DNA from: Patescibacteria group bacterium
Lineage (GTDB): Bacteria > Patescibacteriota > Minisyncoccia > UBA6257 > GWB1-50-10
Reading direction: 5' to 3'
Length of the DNA: 56,238 nucleotides
Assembly: GCA_023380415.1 (NCBI GenBank)
Contig: JAMCRC010000025.1
Coordinates: 1-56,238 of the forward strand
In this document: positions 15,313 to 23,988 of the stretch, one piece after another
Layout: each line of letters opens with the position of its first letter
Numbering within the stretch: position 1 is the stretch's first letter
Program-made: the position numbers and the translations under genes
Notes under the pieces: model-generated
Seen by the model: only the letters and a program-made list of their open reading frames with translations
What the model was told of the DNA's origin: nothing
The model's database searches: none

Positions 15313-15335
15313 CCCCGCCACTAGGCGGGGTTTTT
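15313..15335. terminator. terminator of rplT, overlapping the 3' end of the Nudix gene
   Basis: CCCCGCC (15313-15319), loop ACTA, GGCGGGG (15324-15330), TTTTT. The stop codon of the convergent Nudix gene (15321-15323) lies within the loop, so one hairpin may serve both ends. Confidence 0.85.
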
Positions 15336-15854
15336 GATATCCTTATTCTCCCTGGCTGGCTGGGACTGGACGACCTCGGCCGGGGCGGGCATGGGCGGGG
15401 CCGGCTTCTTCTTCTTGGCGTCCTCGACGATGGTGTCGTAGGCCCGCTTCAGATTCCGTTTCAGCGTCGGGGCCTTGAGCATCTTCATCGCGTCCTTGTA
15501 GAGGAACCAGGCATAGCCCTGATGCTCCCTTGGGACGATCGTGATGAGCTGCTTTTGGGTCTCGGCCAGATAGTAGATCACAAGGCGCGGGATGCGCTCT
15601 TTTTCCTTGGTGTAGAAGACGAAACGGTCCGTCACCCGGAACCAGTCTCTGAAGCGCAGGTCTTTGGGCTTCAAACCGGTCTCTTCCTCGACCTCGCGGA
15701 GGGCCGCCTTGAAGCTCTTCTCCCCTTCCGCAAGCTTTCCTTTGGGGAAATTCCAATAATAGCCGCCGTGGTAGAGAAGAAGGAACTTGATGCCCTCCGG
15801 GGTTCGGCGGTACACAATGATGCCGGCCGACACCGACACGTTATTTTTATTCAT
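15321..15854 (-). CDS. Nudix hydrolase (about 177 aa)
   Basis: The Nudix box GKLAEGEKSFKAALREVEEE (followed by TGL) matches G-x5-E-x7-REVxEExG, which binds Mg and cleaves nucleoside diphosphate-linked substrates. The fold begins at NNVSVSAGIIVYR, so I prefer the ATG at 15854; upstream in-frame starts are ATG 15863 and TTG 15890. The C-terminal ~25 residues are Lys/Pro/Ala rich and likely disordered. Its arrangement of WNFPKGK before the box resembles Ap4A or (d)NTP pyrophosphatases, but the substrate cannot be fixed. Convergent with rplT; transcribed after polX. Confidence 0.85.
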   Translation of the reverse strand: MNKNNVSVSAGIIVYRRTPEGIKFLLLYHGGYYWNFPKGKLAEGEKSFKAALREVEEETGLKPKDLRFRDWFRVTDRFVFYTKEKERIPRLVIYYLAETQKQLITIVPREHQGYAWFLYKDAMKMLKAPTLKRNLKRAYDTIVEDAKKKKPAPPMPAPAEVVQSQPARENKDIKNPA

Positions 15855-15899
15855 CCCGTCCATTCTACACCCGCCCCGGCGGACGGGCAAAAACGCCGG

Positions 15900-17633
15900 T
15901 CAGCGGCCAAGGAATTTGAGGAGCTTGGCGAGCGGATAGGTATTGATTATGTCAGCCCTAGTCGCCCACCCCCTTCTGGCTTGGGCGATGCCGTATTTCA
16001 GAAAACCGAAGTGGCCGGCCGCGTGAGCGTCCGAATCAATGGACATTTTGACGCCCGCTCTGACGCACTCGCGAACGTATTCGTCGCTTAGATCCGCCCG
16101 TTCCGGAAGCGCGTCGATCTCGAGAACCGTCCCGGTGCGCTTCGCCTCGGCGATGACGGCCCTCATGTCCACATCGTAGGCCGGCCGCTTGCCGATGAGG
16201 CGCCCGGTGGGATGGAAGAGTATGTCGACATTCGGGTTTTTCATCGCCTTGATTATCCTTTCGGTCTGCTCCCTGCGAGGCAGGTCGAAGTGGGAATGGA
16301 CCGAAACGCCCACGACATCAAGGCCGGCCAGGGCTCGGTCCGGCAGGTCGAGCGAGCCATCCTTCAGGATATCGCATTCCGTGCCCTTTAAGATCCTGAA
16401 TTTGGCGTGCTGCTTCCGGTATTTAGCATTCAGCTCGTCGATCTCTTTCCCTTGTTTCGCAAGACGTTTTTCGTCGAGGCCGTGGGTCATGGCCAGACGC
16501 TTGGTATGGTCGGTGACCGCCATATACTCAAGTCCCGCCCTAATGGCCGCCCCGGCCATTTCCGCGATCGAGGCCTCGCCGTCCGTCCATTCGGATTGAG
16601 TTTGAAGATCGCCCTTGAGGTCTCCGTAGCCGATGATATCCGGAAGCTTTCCGGCGAGCGCCAGATCTATCTCTCCTCGATTCTCGCGCATCTCGGGAGG
16701 GACATATTCCATGCCGAAGGCCTTATAAAGCTCTTCTTCGGTACGGCCGGCCAGAAATTTGTCCCCTCGCCAAAGCCCGTACTCGTTTAGTTTCCAACCC
16801 CTCTTTTCGGCCATGGTCCGCAAGGCGACGTTATGCTCTTTGGAACCGGTGAAATAGTTCAAGGCCGAGCCGTATGACCCGTCGGGGACGACCCGCACAT
16901 CCACTTGGAGGCCGCTCGCCAAACGGACCATCGATTTCGTGTCGCCTTTCGCAAGCACTCTAGAGACATCCGGCATCTTGGTGAACGCATCCATCACCTT
17001 TTCCGGGTCGGAGGCCACGACAAGAAAGTCGGCGTCGCCGATCGTTTCCTTCATCCGCCGGGAAGATCCGGCCAGGGTCGCCTTTTTCACCCCTTTCACG
17101 CTTCGGAGCCGGCGTTCGATCTCCTCGAGCTCCGGCATGACATGCCCCAGAATGAAACGCTTGCCGCTCCCTTTAGCGAAATCCAGGCCTTTCGCGATGC
17201 GTTCCCCGCTCTTCTCTCCAAAACCTTTTAACCCCTGGACCTTGCCGGACCTCACGGCGCGTTCAAGGTCCTTCAAGTTCTTCACCTTTAGCTTTTTATA
17301 CAAAAAATAGATGCGTTTCGGCCCCAACCCCTCCACCCGGGAAAGCCCGGCCAAGTCCACCGGTACGGCCTTTCTAAGCTTGTCGTAATATTTCAGACGG
17401 CCGGTCTTTACGAGCTCCTCGATCTTCAAAGCGATGGCCTCGCCCACGCCCGGCACGCCCATCAAGGCCTTGAGCCCGCCCGCACCGTAGACGGCCGCCA
17501 CCTCCTGATTCAACCCGGCGATCCCTCCGGCCGCCCGGCGGTAGGCCGCCGGTTTCCAAGCGACGCCCTGCATCTCCAAGTAGTCGGCGATGTCCTCGAG
17601 AATCCGCGCGATCTCTTGGTTACCGATCTTCAT
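15900..17633 (-). CDS. polX: family X DNA polymerase, PolX with PHP domain (577 aa)
   Basis: Bacterial PolX fills short gaps in repair and usually carries a 3'-5' exonuclease PHP domain. Seen here: N-terminal HhH regions (MGVPGVGEAIALKIEEL; VEGLGPKRIYFLY), the nucleotidyltransferase triad D200, D202 (GDADF) and D245 (LQVDVRVV), then a PHP domain from about 340. In the PHP domain TDH (D375, H376), GTECDI, VHSHF, FHPTGR and DSDAH are kept, but the first metal motif is GDLQTQSEWTDG, with Gln344 and Gln346 where HxH is usual. Exonuclease activity may therefore be altered. ATG start at 17633, 7 nt after the MFS gene. Confidence 0.93.
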   Translation of the reverse strand: MKIGNQEIARILEDIADYLEMQGVAWKPAAYRRAAGGIAGLNQEVAAVYGAGGLKALMGVPGVGEAIALKIEELVKTGRLKYYDKLRKAVPVDLAGLSRVEGLGPKRIYFLYKKLKVKNLKDLERAVRSGKVQGLKGFGEKSGERIAKGLDFAKGSGKRFILGHVMPELEEIERRLRSVKGVKKATLAGSSRRMKETIGDADFLVVASDPEKVMDAFTKMPDVSRVLAKGDTKSMVRLASGLQVDVRVVPDGSYGSALNYFTGSKEHNVALRTMAEKRGWKLNEYGLWRGDKFLAGRTEEELYKAFGMEYVPPEMRENRGEIDLALAGKLPDIIGYGDLKGDLQTQSEWTDGEASIAEMAGAAIRAGLEYMAVTDHTKRLAMTHGLDEKRLAKQGKEIDELNAKYRKQHAKFRILKGTECDILKDGSLDLPDRALAGLDVVGVSVHSHFDLPRREQTERIIKAMKNPNVDILFHPTGRLIGKRPAYDVDMRAVIAEAKRTGTVLEIDALPERADLSDEYVRECVRAGVKMSIDSDAHAAGHFGFLKYGIAQARRGWATRADIINTYPLAKLLKFLGR

Positions 17634-17640
17634 GGGCAGA

Positions 17641-18321
17641 TCAAACCTTATCCACCGGCCTTTCGGGGTTGACCGCTTGAGGCGGGTTCCACTTCAACAT
17701 GTCTTTGCGGATGGAAAGGAAAAGCATGGAGATGGCGAGCGATATGACGCTGGCGGCGACGAAGAGGATCTGGAAACCGTAGCGGGAGGCCAAATAACCG
17801 CCCAAAGCGGCGGCGCCGGCCGTCGCAAGGCCGACCGAGATGACGCTTTCCAAACTCCATTCGAAGCTGATGCGCCATTTGTCCACGTGGCGGGTGAATA
17901 TGCCGTACCAGCTCGGGACCGCCCAAGCCATCAGGAATCCGTAGAGGGCCTGGACGAGATAAAGCTCCATCGGGGTGCGAACGAGGATATAAAGGAGAGG
18001 GACGAACGACTCGAGGAAATAGCCCCAGAACATGGCCCAAAAGGCCAAGACCTCACCGTTGCGACGGTCCAAAACCTTTGCGATCGGGAGCTGGAATATC
18101 GACTTCACTATCCAATAGACCGACGTGGCGAACCCGGCCACTTCGACCGATCCGCCGCCGATCTGATTCGTCACGAAGACGGCGAAGATCGGGGCGAACG
18201 ACCCGAAGGCGTAGTTGGTAAAAAAATCGACGACGACCATCGTCTTGACCACCCGGTTGAAATCCTTGAAGGACCTGAGGGCCTTCGTGAAAGAAAACTT
18301 AGCTGAACTTGAATTCTCCAT
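17641..18321 (-). CDS. MFS-like membrane protein, half size (226 aa)
   Basis: About six hydrophobic segments with an MFS-type loop YWIVKSIFQLPIAKVLDRRN (the D-R-x-G/N motif between helices 2 and 3). A full MFS transporter has 12 helices and about 400 residues, so this is a half-size version; no second half lies nearby. It may dimerise or be a degenerate transporter. The ATG at 18321 lies 23 bp inside the end of the Clp-like gene. Substrate unknown. Confidence 0.7.
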   Translation of the reverse strand: MENSSSAKFSFTKALRSFKDFNRVVKTMVVVDFFTNYAFGSFAPIFAVFVTNQIGGGSVEVAGFATSVYWIVKSIFQLPIAKVLDRRNGEVLAFWAMFWGYFLESFVPLLYILVRTPMELYLVQALYGFLMAWAVPSWYGIFTRHVDKWRISFEWSLESVISVGLATAGAAALGGYLASRYGFQILFVAASVISLAISMLFLSIRKDMLKWNPPQAVNPERPVDKV

Positions 18322-20776
18322 TTTGGAAGCTTAATTGGATGCGATCGCCTCTCTTCACCTCCTCGCGAAGGATCTTTTCGGCCAGGACCGACCGGACCTT
18401 TTCTTCTATCGCGCCCCGCAAGGGACGGGCGCCGAAGACCGGACTCCAGCCGATCTGGACCAGGCCCTTGAGGGATGCTTCGTCGAAAACAAGGGTCATG
18501 CCGTTCGATTCCTTGAGCGCTTCGGCGAGCTCCTGCATCATCAAGCCCGCCACCAAGGCGAGCTCCGATGGCGTTAGTTCCCGGAAGACGATAATGTCCG
18601 AAAAACGGTTCAAGAGCTCCGGTTTGAAAACGCTGGTCAGCTTGTCCTTTATCTCGTCGGCGATCTCCGCCACCTTCTTCCCCTTCTCTATCTCCGATTT
18701 GATGTAATCGGAATTGGCGTTCGACGTGGCGATAATTATCGTATTCGTGAAATCCACGGTTCGGCCCAAGCTGTCCGTGAGCCGGCCGTCGTCGAACACC
18801 TGCAGGAAGAGGTTCAATATGTCCGGACTGGCCTTTTCGAACTCATCGAGAAGGACTAATTGGTACGGCTTCTCGCGTACCGCGTCCGTCAGGACCCCGG
18901 GACGGCTTCCGTCCGGGGCGCCGATGAAGCGCTCCAAACTGGATTTTTCCTGGAACTCGGTCATGTCGAAGCGCGAGAGGGCGCCGCGATCGCCGAACTG
19001 GACCTCGGCCAATATCTTGGCGAGCTCCGTCTTTCCCACGCCGGTGGGGCCGACGAAAAGGAACGATGCTATGGGGCCCCCTTTGCGCTTCAATCCCGCC
19101 CGGTATTCACGGAGGGCTCGGGACACGGCCGAAACGGCCGCTTCCTGGTCGATCAGCTTCTTGTGAATGGTGGTCTCGAGGCCCAGAAGTTCCCTGGCTT
19201 CCACCTGGCCGGCTCTTTGGATTGGGATGCGGCTCAATTTTTCCGCCAGAGCCGTGACATCGCTTCCCGTAACCGCTTTCCGCCGCATATCGGCGAGGGC
19301 GGCGATGGTCTGTTTCAAAAGATCGGTCGCGCTCCCCGGCAGAAGCTTTTGGGAGAAATAACGATGAGCGAGATCGACCGCCGCTTTGACCGCGCCGAAG
19401 GTGATGAAAGTGCGATTGGCCTTTTCGAGAAGCAGACTCTCGTAGATCAGGACCCGAACCGCATCTTCCTCCGCGATCTCATCCACCCGGACGACATCGA
19501 ATTGTTCCAGGAAATCGGTCCGCGGTTCGACGTACGCCTTGAACTCGCGCGGATAGGTCTCGGCGACCACCGGAATGCCGGCATCCCGAATGACCGGCAA
19601 TATCAGGTCGATGGCGTTCAACCCTCCCTTGTCGGCCGTCTTGAACCAATCATGAACGTTGGGCAGGAAAAGGACCACGTTCCCCGCCGTGACTATCTCT
19701 TCCGCAATGAGGCGCAGCCGTCCGGCCAGAACTTCCGCCGCGGCCCCGGCCAAAAGGCCGGCCACATCCAAGGAGACCAAGCGCTTATCGAAGAGGACCG
19801 GAGGCACGTCGTCCTTGATCATCCGGAAGGCCAAATGAGCGATCAGGGTGGACTTGCCGCTCCCCGGCTCGCCGACAAGGAGCGCGTTCGGCTTTCCGGG
19901 ACGAGCCACGACGTCCAAGAGGCCGTTGAATTCTTTCTCGTGGCCGATAAGAAGGCCGATCTTCTCGCGTCGCGCAAGGTCGGTGAGGTCGATGCCGAAT
20001 TGGTCCAAATTGGGCGTCGGTCGCGCCGTCCAGGCGCGATTCATCGTCCGATGGCGAAGGAAACGCGAGGCGTAGACGAAACCGCCGATCGTGGCCGGAA
20101 CCGAGCGGAGGCGCGAGAATCGGCGGCGGAAACGGCCGAAGATGACGGCCGTGGACGCGTCTTCGGTGCTGATATTCGCTGCATCGAAAAGCGATCGGAC
20201 CCTGGGGTCGGCCACGGAGAATAGGGCGCCGAACAAGCTGCGGCACTCGATGTAGGATTCGTTGGAGTCCACGGCGACCTGATAGGCCCGCAAGACGAAG
20301 TCGGCGACGGTCGCTTGGAGATCGGTCTCGCCGTTCCCTTGAGATAGAAGCCCTTCCAATTTCCCCTTAAGGTCGCCGATGTCGGCCTCGAGGCGCTTCA
20401 GGGTCTCGCGAACGTCACGCCGTTCGAGCAGGACCCATAAAAGGACCAGATGAAAGTCCTGATTGGTCACCGTGCTGCGCCTTCTCGCATAGGCCAAGGC
20501 GCGGGAGGCGGTCGGCGTAAGGGCCAGCGCCAAGTTCGCCCGGTTCTGCCGCTGCAATTCGAAGAGCGTTCTTTCTCCTTTTTTCGCGTGGTAGGCCCGA
20601 TCCAAAAGGAAGAGGGCGAGGAGCAGCCCCACGAAGAACAATTTGGTTTGGGGCGCCATAAGAAATACGACCGTCGCGACCGCAAGAACGATGTAGGCGC
20701 AGATAACGACGAGGCGGGCCAGGAAATCTCCGGCCGGATTCAGGCGAAAACGCTTGTCTTTGAAATATACTTCCAT
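18299..20776 (-). CDS. membrane-anchored ClpB/ClpC-like double AAA+ ATPase (825 aa)
   Basis: I start at ATG 20776, just after the stop of the small membrane gene; the longer open frame upstream reads through that gene in another frame. Two transmembrane helices (about 20-40 and 43-60) are followed by a Clp-N-like helical region (65-210). AAA-1 has Walker A GEPGSGKS (302-309), but its Walker B position reads VVLFLPNVHD (367-376) without the DE pair. AAA-2 is intact: GPTGVGKT (576-583), LVLLDEFEKA (D644, E645) and a ClpB/C-type C-terminal D2 small domain. Probably a protein unfoldase at the membrane in which only AAA-2 hydrolyses ATP efficiently. No ClpP gene is in the window. Confidence 0.88.
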   Translation of the reverse strand: MEVYFKDKRFRLNPAGDFLARLVVICAYIVLAVATVVFLMAPQTKLFFVGLLLALFLLDRAYHAKKGERTLFELQRQNRANLALALTPTASRALAYARRRSTVTNQDFHLVLLWVLLERRDVRETLKRLEADIGDLKGKLEGLLSQGNGETDLQATVADFVLRAYQVAVDSNESYIECRSLFGALFSVADPRVRSLFDAANISTEDASTAVIFGRFRRRFSRLRSVPATIGGFVYASRFLRHRTMNRAWTARPTPNLDQFGIDLTDLARREKIGLLIGHEKEFNGLLDVVARPGKPNALLVGEPGSGKSTLIAHLAFRMIKDDVPPVLFDKRLVSLDVAGLLAGAAAEVLAGRLRLIAEEIVTAGNVVLFLPNVHDWFKTADKGGLNAIDLILPVIRDAGIPVVAETYPREFKAYVEPRTDFLEQFDVVRVDEIAEEDAVRVLIYESLLLEKANRTFITFGAVKAAVDLAHRYFSQKLLPGSATDLLKQTIAALADMRRKAVTGSDVTALAEKLSRIPIQRAGQVEARELLGLETTIHKKLIDQEAAVSAVSRALREYRAGLKRKGGPIASFLFVGPTGVGKTELAKILAEVQFGDRGALSRFDMTEFQEKSSLERFIGAPDGSRPGVLTDAVREKPYQLVLLDEFEKASPDILNLFLQVFDDGRLTDSLGRTVDFTNTIIIATSNANSDYIKSEIEKGKKVAEIADEIKDKLTSVFKPELLNRFSDIIVFRELTPSELALVAGLMMQELAEALKESNGMTLVFDEASLKGLVQIGWSPVFGARPLRGAIEEKVRSVLAEKILREEVKRGDRIQLSFQNGEFKFS

Positions 20777-20778
20777 GT

Positions 20779-21114
20779 TCAAACGAATATCCTCGCGATC
20801 ACGTAGACCGGCAGTATCCACCAGATCGCGTAAACGGCGAGGGCGGCGATCCCCAAGACCAGATACACGGCCGTTCCGACCAAAAGCCGGAAGAGACGCA
20901 AAGGCAATCCGATCAATCGGCCGACGATCGAATAGTCCCCGTAGAGCGGCTCGAAGAAATGCTGCAACGTTATTTTGAAGGCCAAAACGCGGTCCAGGTC
21001 GCGGAACCGGTCGATCAGAAAATCGAAATAAACGCGGGCGCTTCCGAGATACCAATGCCGCAGGAATTCGGCGATCCGAAAGACGAATTGCTCGCTCAGA
21101 TACACAAAAACCAT
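20779..21114 (-). CDS. small membrane protein, 111 aa, paired with Clp-like ATPase
   Basis: ATG at 21114; the stop codon is 2 nt before the Clp-like start, so the pair is surely one transcript. The N-terminal half is amphipathic and aromatic (RHWYLGSARVYFDFLIDRF), the C-terminal half has two hydrophobic segments (LLVGTAVYLVLGIAALAVYA; WWILPVYVIARIFV). No family is recognised. Because its partner is also membrane-anchored, it could be a subunit or adaptor; this is inference from context. Confidence 0.75.
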   Translation of the reverse strand: MVFVYLSEQFVFRIAEFLRHWYLGSARVYFDFLIDRFRDLDRVLAFKITLQHFFEPLYGDYSIVGRLIGLPLRLFRLLVGTAVYLVLGIAALAVYAIWWILPVYVIARIFV

Positions 21115-21163
21115 CGGGTTTATTATAGCCCAACCCTCAAAATAGCGCTAAAATCACGGATTT

Positions 21164-22525
21164 TCAGTTAGTGCCCTCGGCAGGAATCGAACCTGCACCT
21201 TCTCCTTCGGAGGGAGATATTCTATCCATTGGACTACGAGGGCCTATCCCCATGAGTATGCCTAAGGCCAACCAGAACATCAACTGTCCGCTCCAGAGGT
21301 CCCAATAAAAATGGTCCACGAGGCCGAAGATAAGCGCGCCGGAAACGAGGATCAAGGCGAACCAAGTGTCCGCATCCTTGCCACCCAGCCAAGCGCGGAA
21401 CTTGCCGTACACGAGCCAACCCAAGAAAAAAATGAGGGCGAGGAAACCGACGATCCCAGTATCGGCCAATGCCAAGAGATAAATGTCATGGATGGGCTGG
21501 GCCTGGAAGGCGTAATTCAAACCGAAAGCCCGATACCAACCGTTCCTCTCCGCCACCAAGACCTGGTTCTTGAGCCCAACGCCCAAAGGATACGCCTCCG
21601 GAAAATTCAAAAGCCCCATCTCATTGTAGATCACCCGATCCACGACCGACGGCTCTTCGGATGAAAACCCGGCGCGAGCGAATATGAGCCGGCCGCCGAC
21701 CGGGACCAAGAAAGCGCCGGCCGCCAGGAGAACGAAAATTACTGCCGTCGCCCGCCGCCTCAGGTCCTTTCGCCAGAGGCCGTACGCCACGAGAGCCGCG
21801 ACGGTGAGGCCGGCCACGATCCAACCCGATCGCGAAAAGGTGAATATAAGGCCAGCCAGGATGAAGAAGAGACCGGCCGCCAAACCGATGCGCGCCCACG
21901 GCCTTCTCGCCCGATACAAGAGGTAGACGGCCGCCACGAGGCCGAAACCGAGAAAGGCGGCGAGGATGTTCGCATGAGGCATCGTTCCGTAGCTTCTGAG
22001 GTAAGCGAGCCCGTTCGCCGCTACCCTGGCGATGCCCGGGGTGGTGAGCCCTATAACCGACTCGCCGAGCCACCTGAGCCCCAAACTGGTCTGGTCCCGG
22101 AACTGCAGCAGGGCCACGGCGCTTTGGAACACGGCGGAGGCGAAAAGGGCGGAGAAAACGGCGGTAAGGGACAGTTTCTTGCCGATGATGAGCGCGCTCA
22201 AAGAAAGGGCGAAGGCGAAGAGAAGAACGAGACGGGCAAGGCCGTAGGCGGCGAGGAGCGGCGAGAACGACCAGAACGTGGCGACGATGGCCGCTCCGGC
22301 GACGACCGCGAGCGGCTTTAGATACTTGGCGTGCCAATCCATCTCCCGAAGGCCCCAAAACGCAAGGAACACCAGGAGCAGCAGGTCGGTGCCGTAAAGG
22401 AATATCCCGAAATATTCCGAAACGACCGGCGTCGCGCTCCAAACGAACTTCTTGGCGTCGAAGGGAATGGAAAAAACCAAGAGCCAGAGGACGATATCCC
22501 GTAGATGGTGCCTGATCCAATTCAT
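21164..22525 (-). CDS. O-antigen ligase / Wzy-type polymerase family membrane protein (453 aa)
   Basis: About 11-12 hydrophobic segments with the Wzy_C/WaaL features: a large extracytoplasmic loop containing PEAYPLGVGLKNQ and QAQPIHDIYLLALADTGIVG (conserved His-x-x-x-L). These enzymes polymerise or ligate surface polysaccharide, or glycosylate proteins, at the membrane. ATG 22525 overlaps the permease stop as ATGA. The frame has no stop before the tRNA-Arg and ends only at 21164, so the last ~27 residues are encoded by tRNA sequence. The natural hydrophobic end is probably near FWLALGILMGIG; the tail may be functionless. Confidence 0.85.
   Translation of the reverse strand: MNWIRHHLRDIVLWLLVFSIPFDAKKFVWSATPVVSEYFGIFLYGTDLLLLVFLAFWGLREMDWHAKYLKPLAVVAGAAIVATFWSFSPLLAAYGLARLVLLFAFALSLSALIIGKKLSLTAVFSALFASAVFQSAVALLQFRDQTSLGLRWLGESVIGLTTPGIARVAANGLAYLRSYGTMPHANILAAFLGFGLVAAVYLLYRARRPWARIGLAAGLFFILAGLIFTFSRSGWIVAGLTVAALVAYGLWRKDLRRRATAVIFVLLAAGAFLVPVGGRLIFARAGFSSEEPSVVDRVIYNEMGLLNFPEAYPLGVGLKNQVLVAERNGWYRAFGLNYAFQAQPIHDIYLLALADTGIVGFLALIFFLGWLVYGKFRAWLGGKDADTWFALILVSGALIFGLVDHFYWDLWSGQLMFWLALGILMGIGPRSPMDRISPSEGEGAGSIPAEGTN
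21172..21243 (-). tRNA. tRNA-Arg (anticodon CCG)
   Basis: Acceptor GCCCTCG (21243-21237) pairs with CGAGGGC plus discriminator A (21172). Anticodon arm TCTCC-CTCCGAA-GGAGA gives anticodon CCG. T-arm GCAGG-TTCGATT-CCTGC is perfect. The D-stem is weak (one G-U and one C-A). CCA is not encoded. The whole gene lies on the same strand inside the last 27 codons of the Wzy-like frame. Confidence 0.93.
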
Positions 22526-23628
22526 GCCAAACTGATTATCTCATAGACCGCCGCGGCGAGGAAAATCGCATACAGCGCCCAGGAGACCGGCCGCCACCTG
22601 CTCCGAGGCACGAGCCGCCGCCAAATATGGACCACGAGGGCGCTGTCGAAAGCCAAGAAGAGCCCGCCCAAGAGGCCGATCACCGAGAGAAAATTATTAA
22701 GGCCCAAAAAGTAAAAAATGGGCGGGCCGGCGACGACCGCGAGCGCTCCCAAGACCTTTGGCCATTTGAGGTCCAGATCGAGCATCTCCTTGGCATTCAA
22801 TCCGATCACGATATACGACTTCCAAATGGCGACGAGGCCCATGACCCCGAGAACGGCAAGGGCCGCGGGCGGCAGGCCGGTAAGGCCGCTCAAGGTATCC
22901 GGGGTCGGATGGGACGTAAGACGCAGTACCCCGATGGCGAAAGCGAAATAAACGGCGGCCGCGAGGAACGTTCCCCAGAAAGCTACTCGGCCGATCGAGA
23001 ATGGCGCGCCGGCCTTGGCGCTCTCGCGCTCCTTTTCCACGACCTGGGCCATGGCCGAACGTCCGGCGAGAGAAAAAAGGAGCGGTCCGAACGGCAGGAA
23101 GACGAGCGGCCAGTTCAGGGCCGGCGGCCAGACCTGCGCCCCGAGCGGACCGGACCCGAAACCGAAGACGACGGCGATAAAAGCGACAAGGGCGGCGACG
23201 CCGAAAAATTCCGTCCAACCGACCACGCTCAAACGGAAGAAAATAAAGAGCGAACCGAGGGCCCAAAATACCAAGAGCACCGGCCGGGCGGCGACGCCGA
23301 AGATCAGCGCGCCGAAGGCCGGCGCGAGGATCAAATAGACCGTGAGAATGAGCAGGAACTCGGCGAGAACGACGATGCTCGACGCCTGCGAGGCCCAAGG
23401 GTTCATGCTCTCGCGGAGGAAGTACAGGAAATTATGTCCGGGGGGAGCCGTTTTGAGCGCCTCCCCATAAAACAGATGGACTAAAAAGTACACCAGGCCG
23501 AAGAACAACAGGTAAGCTGCGGCGAGCACGAGACCGACCTGTCCCAAAATATAGGGTAAAGAAAAAATACCGGCACCAAGAATGGTGCCCGCGAGTATCG
23601 TGACCGATATGAGGAAACTCTTGTTCAT
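22522..23628 (-). CDS. APC-type amino acid permease (368 aa)
   Basis: About 11 hydrophobic helices. The N-terminal SVTILAGTILGAGIFSLPYI is the helix-1 signature GxGIFxLP of aromatic/branched amino acid permeases, where the broken helix binds the substrate backbone. It is followed by the Wzy-like gene with a 4-bp overlap. CPR bacteria rely on imported amino acids, which fits. The substrate is unknown. Confidence 0.85.
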   Translation of the reverse strand: MNKSFLISVTILAGTILGAGIFSLPYILGQVGLVLAAAYLLFFGLVYFLVHLFYGEALKTAPPGHNFLYFLRESMNPWASQASSIVVLAEFLLILTVYLILAPAFGALIFGVAARPVLLVFWALGSLFIFFRLSVVGWTEFFGVAALVAFIAVVFGFGSGPLGAQVWPPALNWPLVFLPFGPLLFSLAGRSAMAQVVEKERESAKAGAPFSIGRVAFWGTFLAAAVYFAFAIGVLRLTSHPTPDTLSGLTGLPPAALAVLGVMGLVAIWKSYIVIGLNAKEMLDLDLKWPKVLGALAVVAGPPIFYFLGLNNFLSVIGLLGGLFLAFDSALVVHIWRRLVPRSRWRPVSWALYAIFLAAAVYEIISLA

Positions 23629-23690
23629 TCTAAAAACCGCACGCCCGAGACGACTTGGGTCTTTAAAAACGCAGGTCGGGGAACCAAAAC

Positions 23691-23981
23691 CTAAGCCACG
23701 AGGTACACCTCGTCGCCTTCGCGCACCTTGTCCCGCACCTTGATGCCGACCTCCTGGTTCTTCTTGGCCTCGGGGATGGACTCGTGATTGAACTGGATCG
23801 ATCCCACGATGTCCTCAAAATCCGTCGTGGCTCCCTTGAATCGGAGCTTAGCGCCGGTCGCGATCGGTACGCCGCACTTAACGATGGCCACGCCTATTCC
23901 TCCGTAGAAATGGGTCACGATGCCGATCGGCTTGCCCAATTGGCCGCCCTCTTTTTTAGATTTAAGAAAATTGAACATCAT
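23691..23981 (-). CDS. translation elongation factor-like protein (96 aa)
   Basis: Residues 15-95 look like a domain-II beta-barrel of translational GTPases: IGIVTHFYGGIGVAIVKCG, then GAKLRFKGATTDFEDIVGSI and the closing VREGDEVYLV. No GTPase domain is present. Small proteins of this type occur alone in many bacteria, or as the C-terminal part of U32 peptidases. The gene is 7 nt after the SLOG-domain gene. Function unknown. Confidence 0.75.
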   Translation of the reverse strand: MMFNFLKSKKEGGQLGKPIGIVTHFYGGIGVAIVKCGVPIATGAKLRFKGATTDFEDIVGSIQFNHESIPEAKKNQEVGIKVRDKVREGDEVYLVA

Positions 23982-23988
23982 CGTTCAT

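Noticed and set aside
18860..20224. 454-codon open frame opposite the Clp-like gene
   Set aside because: Shadow of a real gene; no ribosome site or recognisable motif.
20777..21133. N-terminal extension of the Clp-like frame to 21133
   Set aside because: This part overlaps the 111-aa membrane gene in another frame and reads as Arg/Pro-rich nonsense; the ATG at 20776 follows that gene's stop.
21164..21243. Integration of a mobile element at the tRNA-Arg
   Set aside because: No integrase, no duplicated tRNA 3' end and no composition change were seen; the overlap with the Wzy-like frame alone does not show integration.
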